A DNA stretch of 64,000 nucleotides from Batillaria attramentaria (taxonomy: Eukaryota > Mollusca > Gastropoda > Batillariidae). Where the stretch lies: assembly GCA_018292915.2 (NCBI GenBank), contig JACVVK020000093.1:319501-383500 (forward strand), in the 5' to 3' direction. Position numbers and translations under genes: made by a program. Below are positions 37,981-48,929 of the stretch, in pieces. The notes beneath the pieces are model-generated. The model made no database searches, was not told the origin of the DNA, and worked only from the letters and a program-made list of their open reading frames with translations. Within the stretch, counting starts at the first letter, position 1. Every line of letters starts with the position of its first letter.

Positions 37981-40119
37981 TCAATGTATCTGGCTTAGCT
38001 GGTCTTCCACCTGCTTATGAGACAACACACCCTGAGACAGCCATCCAATCACCATTGTCCACGCCTCGTCCTCCGTGTAGGTCACGTGCATCTGGTCTTC
38101 CGCAGCCTCCTTGCTCCTCTTCTCCCTCTGGGACAGGAGGTAGGCCTGCAAGCGCTCCTCGCGTGCCCGACGCCTGCGATCCAGGAGGATGTTGAGTGTG
38201 TAGAGGAAGGGGTTGAGCACCGAGTTGACTGGCAGCACGACGATGGCCATGGCAACGTTCACCTCACCAGAGATGGGAGTTCCGGCCGACGCCAGCACCC
38301 CTAGAAGACCAATCGGGAACCAGCAGAGAAAGTCAGAGACGACGACACTAATGAGGCGGCGAGCGATTGTCAGGTCCTTGGACTGCTTACTGCTGTCAGC
38401 GGCGGCCATGCTGTTCGCTTGTATGGACCAGTAGATGAAGACCTGCCCTGTCGCGATGCAAATAAAAAGAACAAAGTTAAAGACGATCATGACGCCGAAT
38501 GAGTAGCCTTGACCTGGAAAGTCTTGTCTTGTGATCGGCAGCGGAATACAAATGCCAGTCTGACTGTAGAACGCCCAGTGGGCAGTGAAAGGCAGCAATG
38601 GATACATGGCGAGCAGAAAGCCCAGGAGCCAAGCTACGAGGCAAGCCAGATGTGCTGATCGTTTCTGAAAACGAAAATCGCTGAAAGGGAATCGGAGGAC
38701 CAGAAAACGGTCCGCTGTAATAAGACAAATGAGGAATGCCGACACCTCGCTCGACAAGAGGGACAAAAATCCCGCTACTTTACAGGCTGTGCTGTGTTTC
38801 CACGTCACGTCATTCCATAGGTACGACCCCAGATAAAGACGATCTGCGACACCTATCACCGCCAGGTACACGCCCATCAAGAAGTCAGACACACACAGGT
38901 GAGTGACAAACACTCCAAAGCCTTGTTTACTGGCGCTTCGGCTGACCACCAGACGAAACACGATGCTACCTAGGTTACCCAACAAAGCCACAACCGAAAA
39001 CACGGACAGAAACACGCGGTAAACGTCTGAACGTAATAAGGCCTCACATGACGAAACCTCATCAGACGTCGCCAGGCAGTTTAGTGGGTTGAACCCAGCC
39101 GGCAAAGTCGCCTCGCAACACATCTTGTAATTATCGGCGTACACATTGTTCAGTTCTGAAAGACCTTTGAGTAGACTGGGAGGGAACACTGTCACCGGAC
39201 ATCCCCGTAAGTCCAACACACGGAGTTTGCTGAGTGACTTGAAGCCTTCCCCTACTACACGCTCCACGCCGCTCTCAGACAGGTTCAGGGTCTGCACGTT
39301 GGGAAACACACTGAACACGCTGACATCTAGTTCTGGTAGTGACACACGAGACAAATCCAGCTCGTACAGGTTCAGGAGAGACACATTACCAAATGAGAAA
39401 TCCCTGATAGGATTACCGGCAATGTTCAATGTCTGAAGATTCCTAACGCGCTCCAGATGATGTTTTGTTAAACTGGTCAGAACGTTGTTACTGATATCTA
39501 AATTCCTCAGATTGGGAAACTCAAGAACGACCATTGTTTTGATACCACACTGAGCCAGACTCAAGTGGATCAGCATGGTATTGTTCTTTAAGTCTGCCGG
39601 AGTCATGTCGGTGCCGCGGGCGTCCAGGAAGCGTAGGTCCGGGAAGTGAGCGGCTGGGAAGGTGCTGGTGCAGAAGAAGGCCAGACCGTGGCACGTGCAG
39701 TTCTCGGGACAGGTCAGGTCACACAGCAGCTCGTCGTCATGCTCTGGACATTGGAACAGCTCGTCACACATATGATTAACGTGGACGCAGATCATGGAAC
39801 CGCGGCAACGGTAGAAACCAGGACAGGTGTATTCATCACATCCCGCCTCGTCCTCTTTACCGGGGCAGTCATATACGTCGTTACATCGTAAGAACACAGG
39901 GACGCAGTAGCCGCTACCAGGACACTCAAAATGTGTGTCAGGGCAGATGGAAGTCGAGTTTCGTTTTGTGGACGTGAAGCGACCCTGCTGGTTGAGGTCA
40001 ATCTGTCCTAGAGGCGGCACGACACTGTTCCATGACTTGGTGTCAAACCTACACTGTATTTCGTCAGCAGCGTTCACGCATTGTGCCACTTCGTCACATT
40101 GACTACTCTCGGGTATACA
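37981..40119 (-). CDS. Last exon of receptor A: LDLa, LRR and 7TM region
   Basis: This exon opens after GTGTTTTTCAG in phase 0 and completes the LDLa begun in the previous exon (CGNKQ joined to CIPESSQC). It holds two full LDLa modules (each six cysteines, with DCPGKEDEAGC and CPEHDDELLC), then CPENCTCHGLAFFC and about eight LRRs with LRVLDLRGCPVTVF near the end, and a CC pair before TM1. TM1 is SVFSVVALLGNLGSIVFRL, TM2 contains LCVSDFLMGVYLA, TM3 ends ITADRF, TM6 has DFLCWFPIGLLG and TM7 has NSVLNPFLYT. The membrane part resembles relaxin/glycoprotein-hormone receptor-type LGRs. Confidence 0.92.
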   Translation of the reverse strand, partial: CIPESSQCDEVAQCVNAADEIQCRFDTKSWNSVVPPLGQIDLNQQGRFTSTKRNSTSICPDTHFECPGSGYCVPVFLRCNDVYDCPGKEDEAGCDEYTCPGFYRCRGSMICVHVNHMCDELFQCPEHDDELLCDLTCPENCTCHGLAFFCTSTFPAAHFPDLRFLDARGTDMTPADLKNNTMLIHLSLAQCGIKTMVVLEFPNLRNLDISNNVLTSLTKHHLERVRNLQTLNIAGNPIRDFSFGNVSLLNLYELDLSRVSLPELDVSVFSVFPNVQTLNLSESGVERVVGEGFKSLSKLRVLDLRGCPVTVFPPSLLKGLSELNNVYADNYKMCCEATLPAGFNPLNCLATSDEVSSCEALLRSDVYRVFLSVFSVVALLGNLGSIVFRLVVSRSASKQGFGVFVTHLCVSDFLMGVYLAVIGVADRLYLGSYLWNDVTWKHSTACKVAGFLSLLSSEVSAFLICLITADRFLVLRFPFSDFRFQKRSAHLACLVAWLLGFLLAMYPLLPFTAHWAFYSQTGICIPLPITRQDFPGQGYSFGVMIVFNFVLFICIATGQVFIYWSIQANSMAAADSSKQSKDLTIARRLISVVVSDFLCWFPIGLLGVLASAGTPISGEVNVAMAIVVLPVNSVLNPFLYTLNILLDRRRRAREERLQAYLLSQREKRSKEAAEDQMHVTYTEDEAWTMVIGWLSQGVLSHKQVEDQLSQIH

Positions 40120-43100
40120 CTGAAAAACACACGCAAGAAAGGAAAGTTCTAAGTTCTTGATAAAAATGTATCCTTGAAAAAAAAACTGAGTGTTGTATCC
40201 TTACTTTCACTTTCTTCTCTGTCAAATGACTGGCCGAATGGTAGAGCGTTGAACTTCCAATGCTCGGGCCGTGAGTTCGAATCCCGGCTGGGGCCAGATA
40301 TTTGTGCTGGCTTTTTCATCGTTGCCCCGTCTTTGAAATCACCCGTATGTGGTGGAAAAGGACGCTAAACTCCCAAACACCCACCCACCCACCCCAGTCA
40401 AATAACTTTCCATTTTACTTATTTATTTATTTTTATTTATTTATTTAATTTTTTATTTTTTTTTTGGGGGGGGGGGGGGCTGGGTGGGGAGGGAGTGGCT
40501 GGGTGGGGGGTGTTTGGGGGTTTAACGTCCTCTTCCACCGCGAACGGGTGATATCAAAGACGGGACAACGATGAAAAAAAAAAGGTCAGCACAAATATAT
40601 ATTTGGCCCCAGCCGGGATACGAACTCACGACCCGAGCATTAGAAGTCCAACGCTCTACCATTCGGCCACCCCGGCTCCCCGGGGGAGGTGCGGGGGGGG
40701 GGGGGAGTGGTCCTGCTACTTAAAAAAAAGATTGCGACTAATGTACCATGTATTCCGTCTTGTACATGAGTGTATTCCGTAGAGTGCCTAAGTACGCCAG
40801 GCGTCTTACAACGTCCCTATGCTCACTTGTAGGCCTATTGAGGGAAATACGGTAAAATTCGTGGACCACGGAGTCTGTGGGATGGGTGGTGAAGGTTAAC
40901 GTTGGGGGGGGGGGGGGGTTGAGTGAAGAAACTGTAACAATTAAAGCTCAAGAACAGAGTCAATATAGTGCTAGGCTCCTTTCACTAATTCTACCTGTTT
41001 GTTTCCGCAGCCAAACTGCCCAATCTCACAAGGACGGAATACACAGAACGCTTCGTCGCTGGCGTCATCACAGTCGGACCGGAAGTCGCAAACCAAGGTG
41101 TACGGCACGTGCGCTTCGTCATTGCTGCACGTGAAAGATGGCGGAAGTGGCCTCATAGGGGCAGCGCAGGAATGGGAAGGGCCGTAACCCTGGCTCCAAC
41201 ACGCGCTTTTGCTATCACACGCTAGAAAAGTATGGGTGAGGTGCCCTTTGTCGCGGCACGTTGTCAAAGACAGTTTGGACGTCCTCGTCTCAACGGACGG
41301 CAACACCACACCCGTAGTTTTCTGCAGCGTAGATGAGTTATTGTTAAGTACAGCCTCTTCACAAACGATTGCAGCTGTTATAGTTTTTTCACAAGCGTGT
41401 GCTTTCAGTAGGTAACGTGTTTTTGTTTGGGTGAGGTAGGCACAGCTGGGTTTCGTCATCCAGTAGACGGAAGAGGGTAGACTAATGGCAATGGTGCCAT
41501 CCACCCACTCAAGACTATGTCTGTACCTAAGGACGGAAAGTGAGACAGGGCAATGTAACAAACCGACGACAGATAATAATGTTGGCAATGATGCATCACA
41601 TGAATGAAAGGAAAGGATATTCGTTAGCATCTACAGTAACGACGACAATGAGGGAGTGAGTGAGGGAGTATTTAGGGCGCAGCTAACTACGAAGGAGAGA
41701 AGCCTGACTGGAACTGAAAGATTTTTTTAGATTGCTTTTTGAACTACCTGACATAGAACCCGCAGGGAAAAGGAAGAGAGGCCGGCCTCGCAACAGCTGG
41801 AGGCGGGACACCGAGGCAGAGCTATATAAGCAGGGGACCAACTGGACTGGAGTGGCAAGAATAGCCCAGAACAGAGTGCGATGGCGAAGGGTTGTCGATG
41901 GCCTATGCTCCACTTGGTGCCAGGGGCCTAAGTTTTGAACTACGAAAGAGAGACTGACGGGTGTGTTGTGGAAGTGAGTTCTAGACTCTGGGCACCTGAT
42001 ACTTGAGCTCAGTTGGTATAGTTTGCCCGCCAGTTACATGCAGGGGGGGGGGGGGGGAGGGGGGGGGAGCAAATGTACTCCAGCTCTCTAATCAGCGGGG
42101 CGATTGTATCCCGCCCTTCAGGTCACAGAATACATTTTTTTTGCTGCTCTCTGGCCCCTACAAATGTGAGGCAGCACAGGTCCTTCAAAAATAATTTTGC
42201 AAACCAAAACCCACAATGGTTTCCAGAAGCAACACATGTCCGCAAGCTGCATGCCAAAAATGAAGCCTGGAAACCGTAATTTTCTACTCTGCCGGTGTGG
42301 CGTCCTTCCCCATCCCGTAAACAAACCAGTGTACTCACTTATCCATGCTCTGGCACACGCCCACCGATATGGCCAAAAATAGGTCACCCCTCAAGTCACC
42401 ATTCCCATTTTTCTGCACAACAGACATCCCTCTTTTCACCAAAACCCAAAATCTGGGGTCAAATGCTCCTTTAGCAACTCACAAAAACACAAGGAAAGGG
42501 GGTAAATTCATTTTAATAGTGAGGGTCCTGGCCTGCCTCATTTGAATTGTGTTCTGTGACCTGTCAGTCCGGTCAGCTCTAGCGATACTGCCACGCTGTT
42601 TTATCCAAAGGCTCGTTTCCGGAAAGCGAAACGGTTACAAATCATGACAGATACAATACACGCACATACATCTTCCCCTTCTGAAGGCTACATTCGTTTA
42701 ATGCCTTCGCTTAAGTTACATTCATCAAACGAAGTTAGCTGTCACGTGACTTCGACTCGTGTCCAGGATACATTCGCACCCTGTCTTGCGCAGGTGGTAT
42801 ACATTTGCTCTCCCTGCAAATGACTGGTATACGTTTGCAGCTCCAAACAGGCGAACTATACCATTGAAATGAGCGATACTTGAAGGACCATTTTGCCAAA
42901 AGTAAACTTCACACAGGTGGGGCGATTTCTTTTTTTTTGGAGCGGAGAGTTCTCTGCGGGTTATTAGTGGTAAGCCACAATGACACGTATGCCGGGAATG
43001 TGCCATCGAAGAAGCGGTGGGCAAGTACAGCGAGTTTGAAATCCATGCGCAGTTTTGACATCTTTATGTCGTACGCGCTTATGTCGGATGCGTCGAAGCA

Positions 43101-46100
43101 ATTCTTATTTCCCGACCAAAATCTGGAAGGTACATGTATTTACACCACTCGCCAGTGCAAAGTTTCAGTGAGTTAACTTCGAGAGAACGAAAGTATTAGT
43201 TATGACTTTCCATAACCCACACAAAAAGTGTTTTTTTGTTAACTCCAGTTACGTCATCGGTCAGTGGCCTTGAAATGGAGATTTGTTTCTTGACCTTCTG
43301 ATAAAAACGCTGAGAATGGATTTAAAAAAGAATAAGGTGATGTTGACTGCATTTGGAAAGACAATGCAGAGAACAGCAAAACAATAAACCAAACGCTACC
43401 CGGAATGTGTAAACAAGACAGATAGCCCCTTCGCTACGGAGGCTGACGCTTGCAGCCAGTTCTACACCGATACATGAATTTAGCGCAAGAATATGGCCAA
43501 GCAGATAGTAAACTTTGAAATTATTCTTTTATGGTTGAATTTACTGTGTTGGCAATTTGTTTCGACAGTGTCATTTTCACATTTTATGTTGTTCGTCAAA
43601 CTCGTAAAACAAGACAGCACGCAGTGGCTTTGAATGGAACTAGTTCTTTTCGCGGTGTCGGTGGGAATGGTCTAAAAACGATCTGTCAAAAATGAACACT
43701 TGGATCATTAAATTGGCTTTTCCAAGAGAAAAGAAAATGCTCGTGGTATCAACAGCTTACATGATTAATTCGAGTGGTTTACGGCGAAAGACTATCCCCT
43801 CGAGGGTTCGATTATTTGCGAAGCATAGGGTGATATCAAAGACGGGGCAACGATGAAAAAGCCAGCACAAATATTTGGCCCCAGCCGGGATCGAACTCAC
43901 GACCCAAGCATTAGAAGTCCAACGCTCTACCATTCGACCACCCCGCACAAACAATCGAACCATCTCGGGGTTAGTCTTTCGCTGTAAACCACTCGAACTG
44001 ATCATGTAAGCTCTATGGCTAAAGTGACCAAAACTGGAAGTCCTTTCACAGTTCGACTCATCCGTGGTCGATGGATATGGGCAAACTTTAGATATCTCGA
44101 ACATTCTTTTCTTTTCAGCGCATAGTCCAGCTTCTTCGAACGTGTTCGACTGTAGTCAAGCAACTTGACAAGCAAGGCCTGAAAACATCACTGTCAACAA
44201 AGATAGCTGCGAGTAAAGCGGTGACGGGATACTGATCACCTGATGTCAAAAGATAGGCATTTACAAGTAGACCGTGTTATTCTGCCCAGTTAAGGGGAGC
44301 CAGGGTGGCCGAATGGCAGAGCGTTGGACTCTCAATGCTCGGGTCGTGCGTTCGAATCCCGCCGGCTGGGGCCAGATATTTGTGCTGGCCTTTTTTCTCG
44401 TTGCCCCGTCTTTGATATCACCCTTATGTGGTGGAAAAGGACGTTAAACACCCAAACACCAACACCCACCCACCCACCCACCCCTGCCCAGTTAAATCAT
44501 TTCACTCTGTCATTTTGAACTTGGAAGGCTCATTACATTTTTGGCAGGCCTGCGGAAGAGGTGCGTAGACCAATGTAGACTTCGTCAGGGGGTCCCAATT
44601 TCAGCATACTGATGACGTTACGCCATTCTTCCGGTGTTTTTAGGCTGGCAAGGCGAGCACCTCGGCTCAGGCACTCCATTGCCGCATCTTCCCACGTGAT
44701 AGGTTCTTGTGAAGTCACGTACAGGAAACACTTGCCGGCAGCTGTTAGACGACCCTGACCGCAATGTTCAGAGCTGTACGGACACGCTGCTTCATCCTGA
44801 CCATCGTCACAATCAGACACCAGATTACAAGGGAAGTGTTGCTGGAAGTCGGTCCAGTGTGGCACGGAGCAGTTCCACCGACCTGGTACATGGCAGGGCA
44901 AACTCCAAAACTTATTGACTATTGCTATTAGTGTCCTTTATTGTTCGTTAATAGTTACTGATTTTGTTCTGCTTAGCGTGTCTTCAGTTTGAAGCACTAG
45001 TCCTATTTCAACAATGGCAGAAGGGTCAATTTAAAGGTGAGGTTATATATTTATTTAGGGTAGCGACGTCTGCTAGTACTGGAGACGCACTAGATTGTAC
45101 TGGGGCAGCCTTTTAGTGCTGGTTGAACGCTGCATCCCTCGTGGGTATCGCCGCATGCTCACCTGATGAGGGTGAGCTGGGTCCCATTGACCCGAAACCA
45201 TGGCCGTGAGATCTTGTTCTTAACACTCACTTTCTCCTAAAATAAAGATCTATTTTTCATTCATTTATGCTCTCTCTCTCTCTCTCTCTCTCTGTCAACG
45301 CGTGTGTAATACACCTCTACTTACAATCAGCTTCCTTTTTTTTTAAAAGCCATCCTTGAAAGGGCGAATTAAAATTAGAGACCTATTAACTGTTTTCCGT
45401 TTCGTAAAGCAGCAATGTCAACATATTTTGCACTTACCGTCAGCCAGCTGTTGTGGGAGGAACGAGTGGTTGTGAAAAGAGAAATGCAGTCTGAAGCCCG
45501 TCATTTTACTAAACTCATGTGTGCTGGTGAAATGCACGTGCAGTACGATGGTGTTGAGAACACGCGGCACAGGCGTTTTGAAGTCTTCTATTTTCCAGAC
45601 AATGTGATCGTCAGTGGTGCCTCCTGCGTACAACGTCACCAGTTCATAATTACCATGGTAGTGCGCACGATGGACGATTTCCATGCTCAGTGCACTCACC
45701 ATGACAACGTTCTGTTTGGGAACGTCCACCTGTGCCCAGCTGTCCATCTGTGGTTGGTAAAATGTTTGGCCGTCCCAACCAGGCGTTTGCACGAAACCTT
45801 AAAAACAGTGAGAGAGACCAGTGTGGTAGCTTTGTAAGTTTGGATGAGTAATGGTTTTGAAATCGGGCTAAATGAAGTTTTGACAATGAGATGTCACCAA
45901 TTATGGAAAATACTCCAGTTACGTCATCGGTCAATGGGGCGGTCGGTGGTCTAGTGGTTAAGAGACTTGTCACCAATGCGAGCGGTCAAGGGTTCGAGTC
46001 CCATTCGGGGCAAAGAATTTTTCCTTCTCGTATGTGGCACCGTTCATTCGCGCCGATCGTCGGGGGTTCTCTCCGGATACTCCGGCTTCCTCTCCCTCTG

Positions 46101-47945
46101 CTTTGGAAATGTTCAGCCAACCAAATTTGAAAAATAAATGCAATTCTAAATTCCGAAATTTAAATAGCTGAGCTGACCCTTCTCACCACGTGATTGTAAT
46201 GTGTTTATGTCAAGTGTCTGAGAGAACGCGTGTGGTTCCCGTGAGCGTGCGTGTTGGGTTCAGTTCGCGGCGCTTTGAGCCGATTCATGAAATTGGGTAA
46301 AGCGCCTATATAATACTCATTATTATTATTATTATTACGAGTTTGTTGATTACGAGTTTTGCTCGTACATTGCTAGATGTAGTGCATGTGCACTTTAGTT
46401 TGGGCGCCAGTGTGATTCCACGCGTGATTTACGGTGAAAACTTTATTCTACGTGTGGACAATTACACGATGACCTGTAATAGTAGTAGAGTGGTAAAAAG
46501 CTGCCTGTTAATTATGTGCATTTACACCTGTGCCAGTGCATATTTTCAGTGAGTTAAATTCGAGTGCTTTACGTCCGAAAATAGTAAGGAAACAGAAAGC
46601 GAAAGTGTGAGTTACGACTTTCCATAACCCACTCAGTGGTTTACGAGTTCACAAAAACACACTCCAGCCGTGAGGTACGTCATCAGTCAGTGGCCTTGAA
46701 AAGGAGATTTCTGACCTTTTTTTTTTTTTTAAATAGTATCCCGGCGCAGGTCGACGTGAAAAGTTTCTTGCACACACTACTGCTGTTTCTACGCAAAACA
46801 TACCTCCTCATGCGGAAAATGGGTTGCGTTGTAAATTTTGCGTCGCGGTTCTCGGGGTGGTGGGGTGTGAGTGTGTGTGTGTGTGTAAAGGGGGGGGGGG
46901 GATGTTTGGGGGAAGATAGAGGCACGAATTTCTTCTGTAATGAAGTCACAGCAGTCAAACAAAAAGATTCCTAATCAATTTCGGAAGCCGTACCTTGTGT
47001 GAGTGACGTGAAGACCACCTCCAGCTGAGGCCTTTCTGACTGTGCAACAGCTGTCAAGTCTATTCGAATTCTCATCGAATATGGCGAGTGGCTTCCGTCA
47101 TACGTATCGATTTCAAACTGTACGATACTGGTTAGACTATACAGCCCAGACGACGGTATGCTTGAACACCCGTTGCATAGGTACAGCCGCTCCGATGTTT
47201 TCTTATATTCGAATATGCTCACAAAAATTAACACATCGCCATGTTGAGTACCATGTTGGGTCACGCTGCTCTGTACTCGAGTCATCAGTATGTTCCCTGG
47301 AGGAACAGTCACAGCAAATTGACATATCTGGGTTTCAGGTATCACGGGTTTCAGGGAGGCAGCTTTCATGCTCTTTAAATAGATCGCTCCTCTCTTTTCA
47401 AAGAAATATTCATTTACCGAGGTGTTGGAGCAACCCGTGGAGTTTTCTATGTCGATGGTTAGGCACCTGTATGACGGTGCGCTTCCCGTAGCTTCATCTT
47501 CGCACGAAGCTGGCGTCGGTAGGAGAGTGGTTGCACCTGGCGTCGGTAGAGCGGCTGTTGCACCTGGCGTCGGTAGAACGACTGTTGCACCTGCCGTCGG
47601 TAGAACGACTGTTGCACCTGGCGTCGGCAGAACGGCTGTTGCACCTGCCGTCGGTAGAACGGCTGTTGCATCTGGCGTCAGCAGAACGACTGTTGCACCT
47701 GGCGTTGGCAGAACGGCTGTTGCACCTTGCGTCGGTAGAGCGGCTGTTGCACCTGGCGTCGGTAGAACGGCCGTTGCACCTGCCGTCGGAAGAACGGTTG
47801 TTGCACCTGCCGTCAGTAGAAATGGTGTTGCACCTGGCATCGGTAGAAAAGTAGCTGCAACACCATCAGCTATTGCAAAACGAGAAAGTGGCAGACTTGT
47901 TACGTCAAAGTGGAAATGTCGTTCTAAACCAAAAGAATAATTCAA
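37981..47945 (-). CDS. Chimeric CUB-LDLa-lectin-LRR GPCR, copy A (GRL101-like; first exon not found)
   Basis: Visible exons (minus) are 47945-46994, 45797-45438, 44882-44537, 41526-40995 and 40119-37981; GT-AG borders and phases all match, giving 1442 codons plus stop. No ATG or signal peptide precedes 47945, so a 5' exon is missing. Order: a 13-unit 9-residue Thr/Pro-rich stalk (residues 30-146); CUB-like domain (CQFAVTVPPGN) to about 317; second CUB-like domain 318-437; LDLa; C-type lectin split by an intron (WEDAAMECLSRGARLASL, then LEWVDGT and ACEKTITAAIVCEE); four more LDLa modules; LRR cap CPENCTC and leucine-rich repeats; seven TM helices with ADRF, CWFP and NPFLY motifs. Lymnaea GRL101 combines LDLa, LRR and GPCR modules; the CUB and lectin additions and ligand are unknown to me. 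Likely a G-protein-coupled surface receptor. Confidence 0.88.
40231..40396 (+). mobile_element. SINE S1 in receptor A intron, plus orientation
   Basis: Intact A box (TGGCCGAATGGTAGAGCG) and B box (GTGAGTTCGAATCCCGG). Flanked by GTCAAATGAC (40221-40230) and GTCAAATAAC (40397-40406), a near-perfect 10-bp target duplication. Confidence 0.9.
40497..40684 (-). mobile_element. SINE S1 in receptor A intron, minus orientation
   Basis: A full-length copy in reverse, only 100 bp from the plus-oriented copy and within the same intron, with intact tRNA-like head on the minus strand. Confidence 0.9.
41750..41936 (+). mobile_element. LINE 3'-end fragment
   Basis: It encodes KRKRGRPRNSWRRDTEAELY and DGLCSTWCQGPK, matching the C-terminal 60 residues of the longer LINE ORF at 59319-60815. 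It lies in the receptor A intron 41527-44536. Confidence 0.85.
42119..42563. mobile_element. TIR element (MITE) family 2, copy 1
   Basis: CAGGTCACAGAATACA at the left is matched by TGTGTTCTGTGACCTG at the right (15 of 16 positions). The left half is homologous, inverted, to about 59055-59250 and 60836-60950, sharing GCATGCCAAAAATGAAGCC and GGAAACCATTG-type segments. Confidence 0.65.
42564..43754. other. Intron sequence of receptor A without identified element
   Basis: Part of the 3-kb intron 41527-44536. About 180 bp near 43130-43310 recurs at about 46515-46725 (shared TTCAGTGAGTTAA, GACTTTCCATAACCCAC, CAGTGGCCTTGAAA), so it includes an undefined repeat. Confidence 0.5.
43755..44011. repeat. 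~60-bp inverted repeat with a SINE in its loop
   Basis: Left arm 43755-43818 (GCTTACATGATTAATTCGAG ...) and right arm 43950-44011 (inverse: GCTTACATGATCAGTTCGAG ...) match at most positions, including GAGTGGTTTAC and GCGAAAGACTA. A minus-strand SINE S1 fills the loop. Confidence 0.8.
43823..43945 (-). mobile_element. SINE S1, lacking its 3' tail
   Basis: The tRNA-like head and CAAATATTTGTGCTGGC body are intact on the minus strand, but the copy stops at GATATCACCCTATG, before TGGTGGAAAAGGACG. Confidence 0.85.
44294..44483 (+). mobile_element. SINE S1 with 12-bp target-site duplication
   Basis: CTGCCCAGTTAA flanks both sides (44282-44293 and 44484-44495). The head is intact with a small insertion near the B box (CCCGCCGGCTGG). 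It lies in the receptor A intron, about 55 bp from the exon end at 44537. Confidence 0.92.
45055..45215 (+). repeat. Dispersed repeat shared with the composite TIR element
   Basis: GTCTGCTAGTACTGGAGACG through CCGCATGCTCACCTGATGAG and TGACCCGAAACCATGG matches about 33913-34060. It lies inside the intron unique to receptor A (44883-45437). Confidence 0.85.
45936..46337 (+). mobile_element. SINE S2, full-length copy
   Basis: Starts GGGGCGGTCGGTGGTCTAGT, has B box AGGGTTCGAGTCCC, and ends AAAGCGCCTATATAATACTC plus (ATT)n. It lies in receptor A intron 45798-46993. Confidence 0.92.
46338..46970. other. Receptor A intron sequence
   Basis: Contains the second copy of the 180-bp repeat noted at 43130-43310 (here about 46515-46725) and a GT/G-run at 46870-46902. 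No coding signal is seen. Confidence 0.5.
47508..47858 (-). repeat. 27-bp coding minisatellite, 13 units, in receptor A
   Basis: Each unit codes nine residues of the pattern AT-x-x-LPT-(P/A)-G, e.g. ATAVLPTPG. The period is a multiple of three, so all frames stay open on both strands; only the minus frame continues into the CUB-like domain. The Thr/Pro content suggests an O-glycosylated mucin-like stalk. Receptor B has no such array. Confidence 0.9.
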
Positions 47946-48840
47946 TTTCTTTATTTTCTTAAAAAAGTTTTCTTTGGGCAGATAAACGTTTTATTTCTAT
48001 CTCCTGCTCAGTTGTTTTAAATCGGCCGTTTTCACTTCCACAGTTTCCGCTGTGCACGGCAAAGGTAGCGAGCATTGATAGTGACAGCTCCATTGTCCAT
48101 TTTAGTATTGCTCTGAGATATTAATAATAATAATTATTATTTATTTATATAGCGCTGTAATCTACTTACAAGGCAGTTCTAAGCGCTAAAAGTACAGGTA
48201 AAAGTACAGATAAGAGTCAAGGTTCAGACTTATATATATATATATATTATTATTATTATATATTATATATATTATTATTATTATTATTATTATACGGTCT
48301 TTCACGATACCTGAGGTGTAATTTTTTAATAGGTTTTCCCTCCAGTTCCACAGTACGTTCGGAAAGAAAAACAGAACTTTTTTTTTTAGAATCTTATATC
48401 TGTAAAACAAAGAATTTTAATGAAACGCAATAGAAGTATACTGCCTTTTAATGAAAATCTCAAGAGAAAAAGCAGTCACAGGCAGCATCATATTTCTAGC
48501 TGGATATGGATATAAGGGTGGGTGTTTGGGGGTTTAACGGGATATGGATATGACCCATGGGAGTGTGTGTGTGTGTGTGGGGGGGGGGGGGGGTACGCGC
48601 CATCTCCCATCCAACTTACCTCAATATACCACTTACGTAGTGCTTGTTCAGGTTGCTCATGTCCCAAGATAGCTATGTTTCACATATACTTTATTTTCGC
48701 TTCTTAGTACTATCAATTTTGACATCCCTGCCAGGGTTGGTCATGCCCTACGTTCTGCGTGGTACACGTGTACCATTCAAGGTGTTTCAGTTTGCATTGT
48801 GTTCCCTGTTGTTTGGTTTGTTTGTTGCACGGTTCTGTTC

Positions 48841-48929
<89 letters not shown>

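Noticed and set aside
38017..39891. Plus-strand frames over receptor A's last exon, and similar ones over receptor B (50633-51866)
   Set aside because: They are shadows of the receptor coding sequence, which has clear domains on the minus strand.
47508..47858. CRISPR-like repeat array
   Set aside because: Units are contiguous without spacers, code protein in frame, and the genome is animal.
47422..47940. Long plus-strand open frames across the 27-bp array
   Set aside because: The repeat period is a multiple of three, so all frames stay open. Only the minus frame joins the CUB-like domain and keeps correct splice phase.
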